From: an uncultured Eubacteriales bacterium
Lineage (GTDB): Bacteria; Bacillota; Clostridia; Christensenellales; Aristaeellaceae
DNA: 64,000 nt
Assembly: GCA_902801165.1 (NCBI GenBank)
Contig: CADCHI010000014.1
Coordinates: forward strand, 1 to 64,000
Direction of reading: 5' to 3'
The position numbers and the translations under genes are program-made. Below are positions 50,129 to 58,304 of this stretch, in pieces. The notes under the pieces were generated by a model. It had not been told where the DNA came from, did no database searches, and saw nothing but the letters and a program-made list of their open reading frames with translations. Numbering within the stretch: the first letter of the stretch is position 1; every line of letters starts with the position of its first letter.

Positions 50129-50527
50129 ATGAGTGACTTTGGCGACACTTTACGGAAAATTCGCACTTTACGTGGAATGACACAAGATGATTTTGCTGCC
50201 CTTCTCGGCACCACGAAACAGGTCATCAGCCGTTATGAGAATAACCAGCGCTCCCCGAAGATTTCTGTAGTGGCTGAGTATGCGGAAATACTCGGCATCC
50301 CCGTGTGTGTGCTGACCGGCGACGCGCCTCTCGAGGCAGTCACGGATGTCGATTCCTCCAAGCTTTCCACTCGGCCTCCTATCGAGTTGTCAGCACAGGA
50401 GCGTGGTTTGGTTGAGGACTTTCGCTCGCTAAACCGCCAGGGGCAGGAATACATCCTGCAAACGATGGCAATGGCAGCCACGATATATAAAAATGATCCT
50501 GTTTCCCGCATGGCGGATCAGGCGTGA
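50129..50527 (+). CDS. CI-like repressor
   Basis: A 132-residue protein. HTH_3 domain: LRKIRTLRGMTQDDFAALLG, TTKQVISRYENNQRSPKISV. No LexA/S24 protease domain follows; instead a short helical end (EDFRSLNRQGQEYILQTMAM), so induction must differ from RecA-driven cleavage. The start follows GGAGG. It is divergent from the Cro-like gene with shared operators. Confidence 0.82.
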   Translation: MSDFGDTLRKIRTLRGMTQDDFAALLGTTKQVISRYENNQRSPKISVVAEYAEILGIPVCVLTGDAPLEAVTDVDSSKLSTRPPIELSAQERGLVEDFRSLNRQGQEYILQTMAMAATIYKNDPVSRMADQA

Positions 50528-50549
50528 CGACACGAAGGAGCGATGACAG

Positions 50550-51056
50550 ATGAACACCCATGATAATGGCCTTTTTGAGGACCGCGGCTATGAGTCTATA
50601 TGCCGCGTTCTCATTTCAATGATCAATTCAGACGACGCGGCTGAAGCATGCGAGCTGAAGAACCTCAAAACCGGTGCTTCCGTGTACATGTTTGACTCTG
50701 TTGCCATTTACATCAGGATCAACAGCCGCGCCGCCCGCCTCGAAACCTCATGTGCTTCGGCGGAGCGTTACGTCGGCGTGTGCGCCTCGATCTACAAGCA
50801 CAGGGATGTTGTGTGTGTCGATCTTGCGTGCCCCGTTCATGATGCCCCGCATGTCCGCGCTCTCGTAAACGATGTCTACAACGAACGCTATCAGTCCTAT
50901 CTTTATGGCAGCTCTCTTGCCTGCTGTAATGAGTTTATAGCCTGCTCAGACGCCATGCGATGCGTCAAGGCGGGCGACCCGTATTATCTCAAATGTCTGT
51001 ACCGCCGAAACCTGGCGTCCGGACGAATTTTCTACGGTCGCAACAAAAACGCATAA
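50550..51056 (+). CDS. Unknown protein between repressor and exonuclease
   Basis: A 168-residue protein rich in Cys (nine) and Tyr (MNTHDNGLFEDRGYESICRV, VCVDLACPVHDAPHVRALVN). No motif recognised. Lower GC than the rest of the phage. It sits in the same rightward unit as CI and the integrase, so may be expressed in the lysogen. Confidence 0.6.
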   Translation: MNTHDNGLFEDRGYESICRVLISMINSDDAAEACELKNLKTGASVYMFDSVAIYIRINSRAARLETSCASAERYVGVCASIYKHRDVVCVDLACPVHDAPHVRALVNDVYNERYQSYLYGSSLACCNEFIACSDAMRCVKAGDPYYLKCLYRRNLASGRIFYGRNKNA

Positions 51057-51072
51057 TGCCGGAGGTGTGCCT

Positions 51073-52335
51073 GTGCGCTATCTGTTTTACGATGTTGAGA
51101 CTCCAAACCGGCGCAACGATTCCATCTGCGCTGTAGGCTGGGCGTTGTATGACGGGCTTGTAGAGGTCTCCCAGGAATATCAACTGATTGATCCCCGCGC
51201 TGACTTCGATGTCTTCAATTCGCGCATCCACGGTATCTACGCCGCAGACGTGGCGGGCATGCCGACCTTTGGCGAATACTGGACGAGCACGCTTGCTACA
51301 CTCATGTCCAGCGCTATCGTCGTCGCCCATAACGCCAACTTCGATATGTCCGTCACTTCAAAGGCGCTCGACCGCGAGGGGACCGAACTGCCGCGCGTTA
51401 TGTACATCGACACCCTGCCTGCGCTTCGCGCTCTGTTCCCTGGGCAGTCCTGTAAGCTGACTGATCTCGCGAAGATGTACGGCTATAGCTATACCGCTCA
51501 CAACGCGGGCGAAGACGCCGTTATCCTCGCGGACATACTCAGCGCCATCTGCATGGAGCGCGACTATGACAGCTTCGACGAGCTGTTCGACGTCGCGAAC
51601 GCAAAACCACAAACGGCCCAGCTTTACGCGGCCAGGCCGGAACCGGCGTGTCGGGTCTCCCCTTCCGAACGATACCGTGAGAAGCTCCAGAAAATCATCG
51701 ACGGTGCAAAGCGAAAAGGCGTCGATCTGACCGACATACACTTCGCGTTTCATGGCAACCTTAATAACCCGGAATTGATGCGAGTCGGCGGGCTTGACCT
51801 GATCGTCCAGGCTCTCGGCGGCGTGTACCATGCCAGCGTAAGTAAAAAGGTGGATTACCTGGTATGTTTCGACGGCGAAGAAACGGGCAGCGTGCGAAAA
51901 GCCAAAACACTGATAGATGCCGGCGCACAGATACAGATCATCGAAACGGACGCCTTTCTTAACCTTATCGGCTACCGTGTCGCCGAGCCCAACCATGTTG
52001 GACCTGCCCATATAAGGGAGCGTAAGTCCGAATCCCAACGGCAAAAGGATGAGGAAGCGCGGCTCAAGTACGAAGCGCGGCAACAAAAAGCCGCTGCCAG
52101 AGCGGAGCGGGAGGCCCGCAAAGCACAAAGGCAATGCGCTGACAGGCATCGCCATGCGGTGCTCCAGCTTACGCTCGACGGCGACGTCGTGCGGCAGTTT
52201 TCATCCGTCGCCGAGGCGGCTGAAACTCTCGGCATCAATAAATACAGCATCAAAGATGCTGCTCGCGGCAAGCAAAAAACGGCCGGCGGCTATCGTTGGA
52301 CCCGTGTTGCCGACGACGGCGAACCGGGCAAGTAA
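51073..52335 (+). CDS. Exonuclease-BRCT-NUMOD fusion protein
   Basis: A 420-residue protein. Residues 1-170 are a DEDDh 3'-5' exonuclease (FYDVETPNRRND, AHNANFDMSV, HNAGEDAVI). Residues about 225-300 are a BRCT-like domain (LMRVGGLDLIVQALGGVYHA, YLVCFDGEETGSVRKAKTL), a basic coiled coil comes next, and residues 360-412 are a NUMOD1-like DNA-binding motif (FSSVAEAAETLGINKYSIKD, GKQKTAGGYRW). GTG start after GGAGG. It resembles the epsilon/BRCT proteins of Firmicutes but with an added homing-endonuclease-type DNA binder. Located between repressor and integrase. Confidence 0.82.
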   Translation: MRYLFYDVETPNRRNDSICAVGWALYDGLVEVSQEYQLIDPRADFDVFNSRIHGIYAADVAGMPTFGEYWTSTLATLMSSAIVVAHNANFDMSVTSKALDREGTELPRVMYIDTLPALRALFPGQSCKLTDLAKMYGYSYTAHNAGEDAVILADILSAICMERDYDSFDELFDVANAKPQTAQLYAARPEPACRVSPSERYREKLQKIIDGAKRKGVDLTDIHFAFHGNLNNPELMRVGGLDLIVQALGGVYHASVSKKVDYLVCFDGEETGSVRKAKTLIDAGAQIQIIETDAFLNLIGYRVAEPNHVGPAHIRERKSESQRQKDEEARLKYEARQQKAAARAEREARKAQRQCADRHRHAVLQLTLDGDVVRQFSSVAEAAETLGINKYSIKDAARGKQKTAGGYRWTRVADDGEPGK

Positions 52336-52372
52336 TCCATAGACCCCTTATTCCGCTGACGGAGGTATCCCC

Positions 52373-53947
52373 ATGAAACACCTGGACCCCGGCGGGCGCT
52401 ACTGCGCCTACCTGCGCAAATCCCGCCGCGACCTGGAGCTGGAGGCCCTCGGCCAGGGCGAGACCCTCGCCCGCCACGAGCGCCAGCTGAATGAGCTGGC
52501 GCAGCGCCTCGGCATCCGCATATCCCGCACCTACCGGGAGATCGTCTCCGGCGACACCCTCTCGGAGCGCCCCCAGGCGCAGCAGCTGCTGGAGGACGTC
52601 AACGCCGGCATGTGGGACGGCGTGCTGGCCATGGACGTGGACCGCTTCGGCCGCGGCGACAGCATCGACCAGGGCGTGATCATGCAGTCATTTTTCTATT
52701 CCGGCACGCTCATCGTCACCCCGGACAAGATCTACGACCCCGCCGACGACTCCGACGCGGAATTTTTCGAGGTCAAGCTGTTCTTCGCCCGCCGGGAGTA
52801 TGCCATGATCAAAAAGCGCATGCAGCGCGGGCGCATCCTCTCCGTGATGGACGGGTGCTACCTCGGCCCGGACCTCTACGGCTACCGGCGCGTCAAGCTC
52901 AAGGGCCGCAAGGGCTGGAGCCTGGAGATCGTGCCCGATCAGGCCGAGATCGTCCGCGCCATGTTCGGCTGGTACGCCTACGGCATGGACGGCCACCCCG
53001 TCGGCGCGGAGACCATCGCCCGCCGCCTCAACGACATGGGCGTCGCCACCGCCCGGGGCAACCGCTGGACCGCCTCAACGGTGAAATGCCTGTTGCAAAA
53101 CCCCACCTACGCCGGGAAGATCCGCTGGAACACCCGCAAGCAGCAGATCAGGATCGTGGACGGGCGCCGCGTCAAGTCCCGCCCGAAGTGCGACGACCCG
53201 ATCCTGGTGGACGGTCTCCACGCGCCCATCGTCGACGCGGACCTCTGGCAGCGCGTCTCCGATCAGTTCGCCACCCACTCCCGCCAGCCGAAGAGCGCCA
53301 CCCGCCACCTGGTCAACCCCTTCGCCGGCCTCTTGGTGTGCGGCGAGTGCGGCCACATGATGCAGATCAAGGGCGACCCCAACCGCCGCGGCGACTTCAT
53401 CGGCTGCGTGACGCAGGATTGCCCCACCTATTCCGCCTATGTCTTTGTCCTGGAGGACATGGTCCTGGAGTTCCTCGCCGGCTGGATCGCCGACGCGGAG
53501 GCGGAGCTCACAGGCGCGCCCGTCCCGGATCCCGACGCCCAGGCCCGCGCCGCCGCCCGCGCCCAGCTCGCCGAGCGCCTGGACACCCTCCAGCAGCAGT
53601 CCGGCCGCCTCTATGACCTGCTGGAGCAGGGCGTCTATACCATCGCCGTCTACCGCCAGCGCCGCGCGTCCCTCGACGCGCAGATCGCGGAGGCCATCGC
53701 CCAGCTCGACGCCCTCGACGCCGAAGCGCCGCGCCGTCCCTCCCTGGTGCCCCTGCTCCCGCAGCTGCGCACCGTCGTGGACACCTACCGCGCCGCCCCC
53801 GATGCCGCCGAGAAAAACCGCCTGCTCCGCACCGTGATCGACCGCATCATCTACACCAAGCCCCGCCGCCTCTACCGAAACAATAACCTCGGCGACTACA
53901 TCACCCTCACCATCTACCCCAAATACCCCGCTTTTTTTGACGAATAA
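52373..53947 (+). CDS. Large serine recombinase (phage integrase)
   Basis: A 524-residue site-specific recombinase. The catalytic Ser is residue 17 (YLRKSRRD), with the resolvase fold to about residue 150 (AMDVDRFGRGD). The recombinase domain follows (LYGYRRVKLKGR, RRLNDMGVATARGNRWTAST), a zinc ribbon (LLVCGECGHMM ... GCVTQDCP), and a coiled coil (QLAERLDTLQQQSGRLYDLL) with a C-terminal beta part. Its stop lies two bases before the attR arm. It can integrate alone; excision needs a directionality factor not yet identified here. Confidence 0.96.
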   Translation: MKHLDPGGRYCAYLRKSRRDLELEALGQGETLARHERQLNELAQRLGIRISRTYREIVSGDTLSERPQAQQLLEDVNAGMWDGVLAMDVDRFGRGDSIDQGVIMQSFFYSGTLIVTPDKIYDPADDSDAEFFEVKLFFARREYAMIKKRMQRGRILSVMDGCYLGPDLYGYRRVKLKGRKGWSLEIVPDQAEIVRAMFGWYAYGMDGHPVGAETIARRLNDMGVATARGNRWTASTVKCLLQNPTYAGKIRWNTRKQQIRIVDGRRVKSRPKCDDPILVDGLHAPIVDADLWQRVSDQFATHSRQPKSATRHLVNPFAGLLVCGECGHMMQIKGDPNRRGDFIGCVTQDCPTYSAYVFVLEDMVLEFLAGWIADAEAELTGAPVPDPDAQARAAARAQLAERLDTLQQQSGRLYDLLEQGVYTIAVYRQRRASLDAQIAEAIAQLDALDAEAPRRPSLVPLLPQLRTVVDTYRAAPDAAEKNRLLRTVIDRIIYTKPRRLYRNNNLGDYITLTIYPKYPAFFDE

Positions 53948-53949
53948 TA

Positions 53950-53976
53950 CCGGGAGAGATAATGGTGGGATGAATT
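53950..53976 (+). other. attR, right prophage attachment site
   Basis: The phage arm CCGGGAGAGATA (53950-53961), ten bases, then the core GAATT (53972-53976) followed by host codons TTC TTC TCG. The arm is the exact complement of that in attL. Confidence 0.85.
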
Positions 53977-54202
53977 CTTCTCGCTGCCCCTCTTCCCCCA
54001 GTCCTCCTGCGCCTTCGAGCAGGTGTCGGACGCCTCTACGGACGGCACCGCCACCGCGGCCACCGGCGGCTGCTACAGCTGCGGCCCTGTGAACCCGGTG
54101 CGCCCCGCGCGGATGCGCCAGTGCTCCAACTGCGGCACCACCTGCGCCGGAGACAGCACCCTCTGCCCCCGCTGCGGCGCGACCATGACCACGCTGAACT
54201 GA
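53972..54202 (+). CDS. Interrupted coat-type gene: 3' part
   Basis: GAA plus 75 codons that continue the frame of 14430-15191: FFSLPLFPQSSCAFEQ, a Thr/Ala/Gly linker, CYSCGPVNP and a zinc-ribbon-like CSNCGTTCAG ... CPRCGATMTTLN. It has no start codon of its own with a ribosome site, so in the lysogen it cannot be made. After excision it forms the tail of a 329-residue protein. No mutation breaks the frame, as expected if it is restored at times. Confidence 0.82.
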   Translation, partial: EFFSLPLFPQSSCAFEQVSDASTDGTATAATGGCYSCGPVNPVRPARMRQCSNCGTTCAGDSTLCPRCGATMTTLN

Positions 54203-54217
54203 CACGATTGGACAGGA

Positions 54218-54247
54218 AAGCCCCCGCATCGACGATGCGGGGGCTCA
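54218..54247 (+). terminator. Terminator of the interrupted gene
   Basis: AGCCCCCGCATCG pairs with CGATGCGGGGGCT around a 2-nt loop, 16 bp after the stop codon. Confidence 0.8.
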
Positions 54248-54340
54248 AATCGTGGATAAGGGGTTTATTTACTTTTTCGGTTCTTCACGTTTTTCTGGGG
54301 AAACCCCTCTCAGTCAGCCTGCGGCTGCCAGCTCGCCAGT

Positions 54341-55404
54341 TTGTCAAGTAAGTGCAACAGAGAGAGAAGAGAAAACATCACTGGGAGATTTCCAGCCAAG
54401 GCACTTGCGAGGTCTGGAGTTGACGAGAGAAACGATGGATTGAAGATTTTCATCAGAAAGCGAGAGGAAATCGCAGCCTTTGGGGAAGAAGAATCTCAGC
54501 AAGCCGTTGATGTTTTCGTTGGAGCCGCGCTGCCAGGGAGAATGGGGAGCGGCGAAGAATACAGGGGCCTTAAGAGATTGTTCCAACTTTCTGAACCAGG
54601 CGAACTCAGAGCCATTATCGAGAGAGAGGCTGCGAACAGGCAGACCATCGAGGGCATCGAGGACAGCGCGGAAGGTGTCCTCGGGCTTCTTGGTCTTAAG
54701 CAGCGCGGCGCAGAGGAACCTGCTTTTGCGATCCACGAAGGTGACGATTCGACCCTTGCCAACAGCACCGCAAACGGTATCGCCCTCCCAGTCGCCAATG
54801 CGCAGACGGTTGAGGATTTCCTCTGGCCATTCAGCAATGAGACGATCGGGGTGGATAGTATTGTAGTTGGCGTTGCGGGTCTGAATTCTCTTGCCTCTGC
54901 GGCGCAGGTGCATCTTACGGGAGAAGCCCTTCAACGCATTGCGCTTTAACCAGCGATAGATGGTACTGAACCCGACGGGATCGTCAGGATGCTGAAGCCT
55001 CCACGTCTCGGCAATGCATTCCGGCGACCAGTACAGGGCCAGTTTCTCCCGCACATAAGTGCCCAGTTCGGTCCCCTCTGACAGCCGCTTCATCGGATGG
55101 CTCTGCCGCCGGCGGCAGATTGTCTGAATCTGTGCCCGCCAATGGTGATAGCCTTCCCGGCTTTTGTTGCGGGTGATCTCCCGGCTCACGGAGGAAGGCG
55201 CTCTTCCCAGCGCCCTGGCGATCTGCCTGACGCCATAACCTTCCTCCAAAAGTTTTTGTAGATATTTTCTCTCTTCCAGTGTATAATGTGAGTAGGACAA
55301 CACAGTTCACTCCTTAGATGTTTGTTTCGTCACTCACATTCTACACGAGTTTGGCTGTGTTGTCTCCCTTTTTTGGGTGTTGCACTTCACATGATAACCT
55401 GTCC
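54341..55404. mobile_element. IS30-family insertion sequence
   Basis: One transposase gene between inverted ends: left TTGTCAAGTAAGTGCAACA (54341-54359) and right GGTTATCATGTGAAGTGCAA reading inward from about 55402. The AAGTGCAACA core is identical. A target duplication is not clear. About 1.06 kb. Confidence 0.8.
54344..55303 (-). CDS. IS30-family transposase
   Basis: A 319-residue transposase. N-terminal HTH (YTLEERKYLQKLLEEGYGVR, IARALGRAPSSVSREITRN), then a DDE core: RIGDWEGDTVCGA (Asp), VRSLSLDNGSEFAW (Asp) and HSPWQRGSNENINGLLR (Glu). The full length is present with no stops, so it may be active. The stop codon lies inside the left inverted repeat. Confidence 0.95.
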   Translation of the reverse strand: MLSYSHYTLEERKYLQKLLEEGYGVRQIARALGRAPSSVSREITRNKSREGYHHWRAQIQTICRRRQSHPMKRLSEGTELGTYVREKLALYWSPECIAETWRLQHPDDPVGFSTIYRWLKRNALKGFSRKMHLRRRGKRIQTRNANYNTIHPDRLIAEWPEEILNRLRIGDWEGDTVCGAVGKGRIVTFVDRKSRFLCAALLKTKKPEDTFRAVLDALDGLPVRSLSLDNGSEFAWFRKLEQSLKAPVFFAAPHSPWQRGSNENINGLLRFFFPKGCDFLSLSDENLQSIVSLVNSRPRKCLGWKSPSDVFSSLSVALT

Positions 55405-55474
55405 TCTCCCCCTCACGGGGGAGAGCCAAGCACTGAAATATAAACTTGCCTCGCCCCCGTGAGGGGGAGAGGTG
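55405..55474. repeat. REP-like inverted repeat
   Basis: CCTCTCCCCCTCACGGGGGA starting at 55405 and its near-complement ending at 55474 differ at one position in 23 and each forms its own hairpin. The segment to 55500 repeats GCCCGAAGGGCGGAG, a common dispersed sequence. Confidence 0.75.
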
Positions 55475-55508
55475 CCCGAAGGGCGGAGAGGGGGCATCTA
55501 TTGGGCAT

Positions 55509-56426
55509 CTATTCCCCAAGTTTCCGTGAAGAGCCACTTTTTCGCAGCACCCAGACGTACCGTCCGGTATCCTCCCGGCTGCCGTGGTAGTCGCCGAACA
55601 GGTCGACCACCTCCAGGCCGCAGAGCTCGATCAGGTACAGCATCTCCTGCTTGTAGGTCTGGCGCATCTTCAGCGGGCGGACGCGCTCGGCGATCACGCT
55701 GCCCGCCTCGTCAAGGGTCTCGAACTTCCAGTTGCCGTACATCAGCTGAGTCCTAGAGTCTGTTTCTAAAATGCCAGAAGCGCATTTTCGGCGTATTTGA
55801 CTGCATTTCTGCGTTGATTTCCCTTGATTTACCGCCAGTAAACCCGCGGACACTCTAGGGTCGTAGGTGATGGCGTTGTAGATGCGCTCGCGCCGTCCGT
55901 CGCGGTTGGTGTACTCCAGCCGGAATGTGTAATCCTCCGTGCCTGTGCGCATCTGCCGGGTCTGGAAAAGCGGGTGTGGCGCGAAGGTGTTCAGCGTCAG
56001 CAGGCCGTCCTCTGTCAGGCAGTCCCGCATGCTCAGCAGCGCCTTGCGCTGGTCCTGGGGCGTCAGCAAGTGCATGAAGCCGCCCCGGGCAATGACGACG
56101 AGGGAATACCGGCGGCCGGGATGCAGGTCCGTCATGTTGGCGGCAAAGACGCGGGGATGGAGCCCCAGCGCCTCGGCCTTCCTGCGGGTCACGTCGCACA
56201 TGGCCTCGGAAATGTCGGTGCCCTCGGCGTCAAGGCCCGCCTGCAGCAGGGGCAGCAGCACCGCCCCGGTACCGCAGGCCACATCCAGCGTTCCGGCCTG
56301 GCCGTGGGTCCGGGCCAGATCGAGGTAGAAGTCCTGGAAGCCTTCGTAGTTGTCGTGCTCGCTATACATCACATCCAGATAGGCGTCGTAGTTCTCCGCC
56401 ACATCCCGGTAGTCGTGCAGGTCCAT
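55509..56426 (-). CDS. SAM-dependent methyltransferase with in-frame MITE insertion
   Basis: A 305-residue class I methyltransferase. Motif I is LDVACGTGAVLLPLLQAG (residues about 47-64), followed by GTDISEAMCDVTRRKAEALG and LVVIARGGFMHLLTPQDQRKA. After ITYDPR the sequence VSAGLLAVNQGKSTQKCSQI and up to 34 residues in all is encoded by a 102-bp insertion (55755-55856), after which TQLMYGNWKFE resumes the family sequence. Whether the enlarged protein still folds is open. Alone downstream of the exporter operon. Confidence 0.82.
   Translation of the reverse strand: MDLHDYRDVAENYDAYLDVMYSEHDNYEGFQDFYLDLARTHGQAGTLDVACGTGAVLLPLLQAGLDAEGTDISEAMCDVTRRKAEALGLHPRVFAANMTDLHPGRRYSLVVIARGGFMHLLTPQDQRKALLSMRDCLTEDGLLTLNTFAPHPLFQTRQMRTGTEDYTFRLEYTNRDGRRERIYNAITYDPRVSAGLLAVNQGKSTQKCSQIRRKCASGILETDSRTQLMYGNWKFETLDEAGSVIAERVRPLKMRQTYKQEMLYLIELCGLEVVDLFGDYHGSREDTGRYVWVLRKSGSSRKLGE
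55753..55858. mobile_element. MITE with CTAG target duplication inside a gene
   Basis: Ends AGAGTCTGTTTC and its partial complement (GGACACT) lie between two CTAG copies at 55753-55756 and 55855-55858. The insertion adds 102 bp, a multiple of three, and carries no stop in the gene's frame. CTAG duplication suits the IS427 group of IS5. Confidence 0.7.
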
Positions 56427-56453
56427 GCCCGGCCTCCTTCCCGGTTCCTCCCG

Positions 56454-58304
56454 TCAGGTCAGCTCGCTCTTTCCGGTGTACAGCTCGTAATACCGGCCCT
56501 TCATGGCCAGCAGGTCGTCGTGGTCGCCGCGCTCGATGATCTCGCCGTTTTCCAGCACCATGATGGCGTCGGCGTTGCGGACGGTGGACAGGCGGTGTGC
56601 GATGACGAAGGTGGTTCGATCCTTCATCAGCGTGTCCATGCCCTGCTCGATGTGGCGCTCGGTGCGGGTGTCGACGGAGGACGTGGCCTCATCCAGCACC
56701 AGGATCGGCGCCTTGCTCAGGGCCGCGCGCGCGATGTTCAGCAGCTGCCGCTGTCCCTGGGACAGGTTGGCGCCGTCGCCCTCGATCATCGTGTCGTAGC
56801 CGTCGGACAGGCGGCGGATGAAGCTGTCGGCGCTGGCGGTCTTCGCCGCGGCGATGACCTCCTCGTCGGTGGCGTCCAGCCTGCCGTAGCGGATGTTCTC
56901 CATCACGGTGCCGGTGAACAGGTGAGTGTCCTGGAGCACCATGGCGATGTTCCGCCGCAGGTAGGCCCGGGGCAGCTTCTGGATGTCGATGCCGTCGATG
57001 GTGATCTTGCCGGAATCGATGTCGTAGAACCGGTTCAGCAGATTGGTGATGGTGGTCTTGCCCGCGCCGGTGGAGCCCACGAAGGCGATCTTCTGACCCG
57101 GCTTGGCGTACAGGCTGATGTGCTTCAGCACGGTCTTCTCCGGCACGTAGCCGAAGGTGACGTCGTCCAGCACCACGTGGCCGGCCAGCTTCTCGGGCAC
57201 CACGGCGTCGTCGGCGTCCGCGGCCTCCGGCTCGCGGTCCATCAGGCTGAACACGCGCTCCGCGCCGGCCAGGGCGGAGAAAATCGTGGCCATCTGCTGG
57301 GAGATCTCGTTGATCGGGCGGGAGAACTGGCGGGCGTAGTTGACGAAGATCGCCAGGCCGCCCACGTCGAACCGGCCCAAGGCGCACAGCACGCCGCCGA
57401 TGCCGGCGGTCAGCGCGTAGCTGATCTGGGTGGTGTTGCCCATGACGGGGCCCATGATGCCGCCGAAGAACATGGCCTTCTGCTGCTTGCCGCGCAGGTC
57501 GTCGTTCAGCTCCCCGAACTCCTCCTCGCACTCGGCCTCGTGGTTGAACACCTTGACCACCTTCTGGCCGGCCACGGTCTCCTCGATGTAGCCGTTCACC
57601 GCGCCGAGGGCGGCCTGCTGGGCGGAGTAGTACTTGCGGCTCTTGTTGATGAGGACCCTGCCGCCAAAGGCGAAGATCGGTATGAACACCAGCGTGATCA
57701 GCGTCAGCCAGATGTTGGTGTAGATCATCATCACCAGCGTGCCCACCAGGTTGATGATGCCGGAAACCATGCTCATCAGCGACTGGTCCAGCATCATGCC
57801 GATGTTGTCCACGTCGTTGGTGAAGCGGCTCATCAAATCGCCGATGGTCTCATTGTCGTGGAAGCGCAGCGGCAGCTTCTCCACCTTGGTGAACAGGTCG
57901 TTGCGGATGCTCTGGATGGCGCTGCGGGAGATCCCGATCATCAGCTTGCTCTGCAGCCAGGTGCCCAGCACGGCGACCAGGTAGATGCCCACCATCACGC
58001 CGATCATCATGGCCAGGTAGGCCACCCGGTCGGCGGCGGGAGTTTCCGCGTTGGCGATGTTGTTGATCACCGGGCGCAGCACGTAGCCGCCCGCGAGGCT
58101 CGCGGCGGTGCTCATCAGCATGCACAGGAACACCAGCACCAGGCGGAACTTGTACTGGCTGATGTAGCCCAGGATGCGGCCGACCGTCTCCCGGGAGTGC
58201 TTCGGCTTGCCCTTGAAGTTGTTGGTGGCTGCCATCGGACCGCGGCCGGAGGGGGCTGCGGCGCTGTTGTACTGCTTTTGCAGCTGTTCCAGTGTCCGTG
58301 CCAT
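56454..58304 (-). CDS. ABC exporter half-transporter, active-site subunit
   Basis: A 616-residue ABC exporter with an extended N-terminus of about 40 residues. Six membrane helices precede the ATPase: Walker A GSTGAGKTT, signature LSQGQRQLL, Walker B ILVLDEATSS with the catalytic Glu. It overlaps its partner by one codon, so the two form a heterodimer for drug or lipid export. Last gene of the MarR operon. Confidence 0.92.
   Translation of the reverse strand: MARTLEQLQKQYNSAAAPSGRGPMAATNNFKGKPKHSRETVGRILGYISQYKFRLVLVFLCMLMSTAASLAGGYVLRPVINNIANAETPAADRVAYLAMMIGVMVGIYLVAVLGTWLQSKLMIGISRSAIQSIRNDLFTKVEKLPLRFHDNETIGDLMSRFTNDVDNIGMMLDQSLMSMVSGIINLVGTLVMMIYTNIWLTLITLVFIPIFAFGGRVLINKSRKYYSAQQAALGAVNGYIEETVAGQKVVKVFNHEAECEEEFGELNDDLRGKQQKAMFFGGIMGPVMGNTTQISYALTAGIGGVLCALGRFDVGGLAIFVNYARQFSRPINEISQQMATIFSALAGAERVFSLMDREPEAADADDAVVPEKLAGHVVLDDVTFGYVPEKTVLKHISLYAKPGQKIAFVGSTGAGKTTITNLLNRFYDIDSGKITIDGIDIQKLPRAYLRRNIAMVLQDTHLFTGTVMENIRYGRLDATDEEVIAAAKTASADSFIRRLSDGYDTMIEGDGANLSQGQRQLLNIARAALSKAPILVLDEATSSVDTRTERHIEQGMDTLMKDRTTFVIAHRLSTVRNADAIMVLENGEIIERGDHDDLLAMKGRYYELYTGKSELT

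Larger units (their letters stand above)
15189..53971. mobile_element. Complete HK97-like siphoviral prophage with serine recombinase
   Basis: About 38.8 kb between two GAATT cores inside one host gene. It holds terminase, portal, protease, capsid, connectors, tail, lysis, an early block, a CI/Cro-type switch and a large serine recombinase at the right end. All structural modules are present and open, so it may be inducible. DNA polymerase, primase, helicase and single-strand-binding genes are absent; replication seems to rely on an HUH protein and the host. Host-type repeats inside it suggest long residence. Confidence 0.93.

Noticed and set aside
52336-52372. Sigma-E/K promoter for the recombinase
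   Set aside because: CATAGACCC occurs before the gene but no AC lies at 16-17 bp, so the match is too weak to report.
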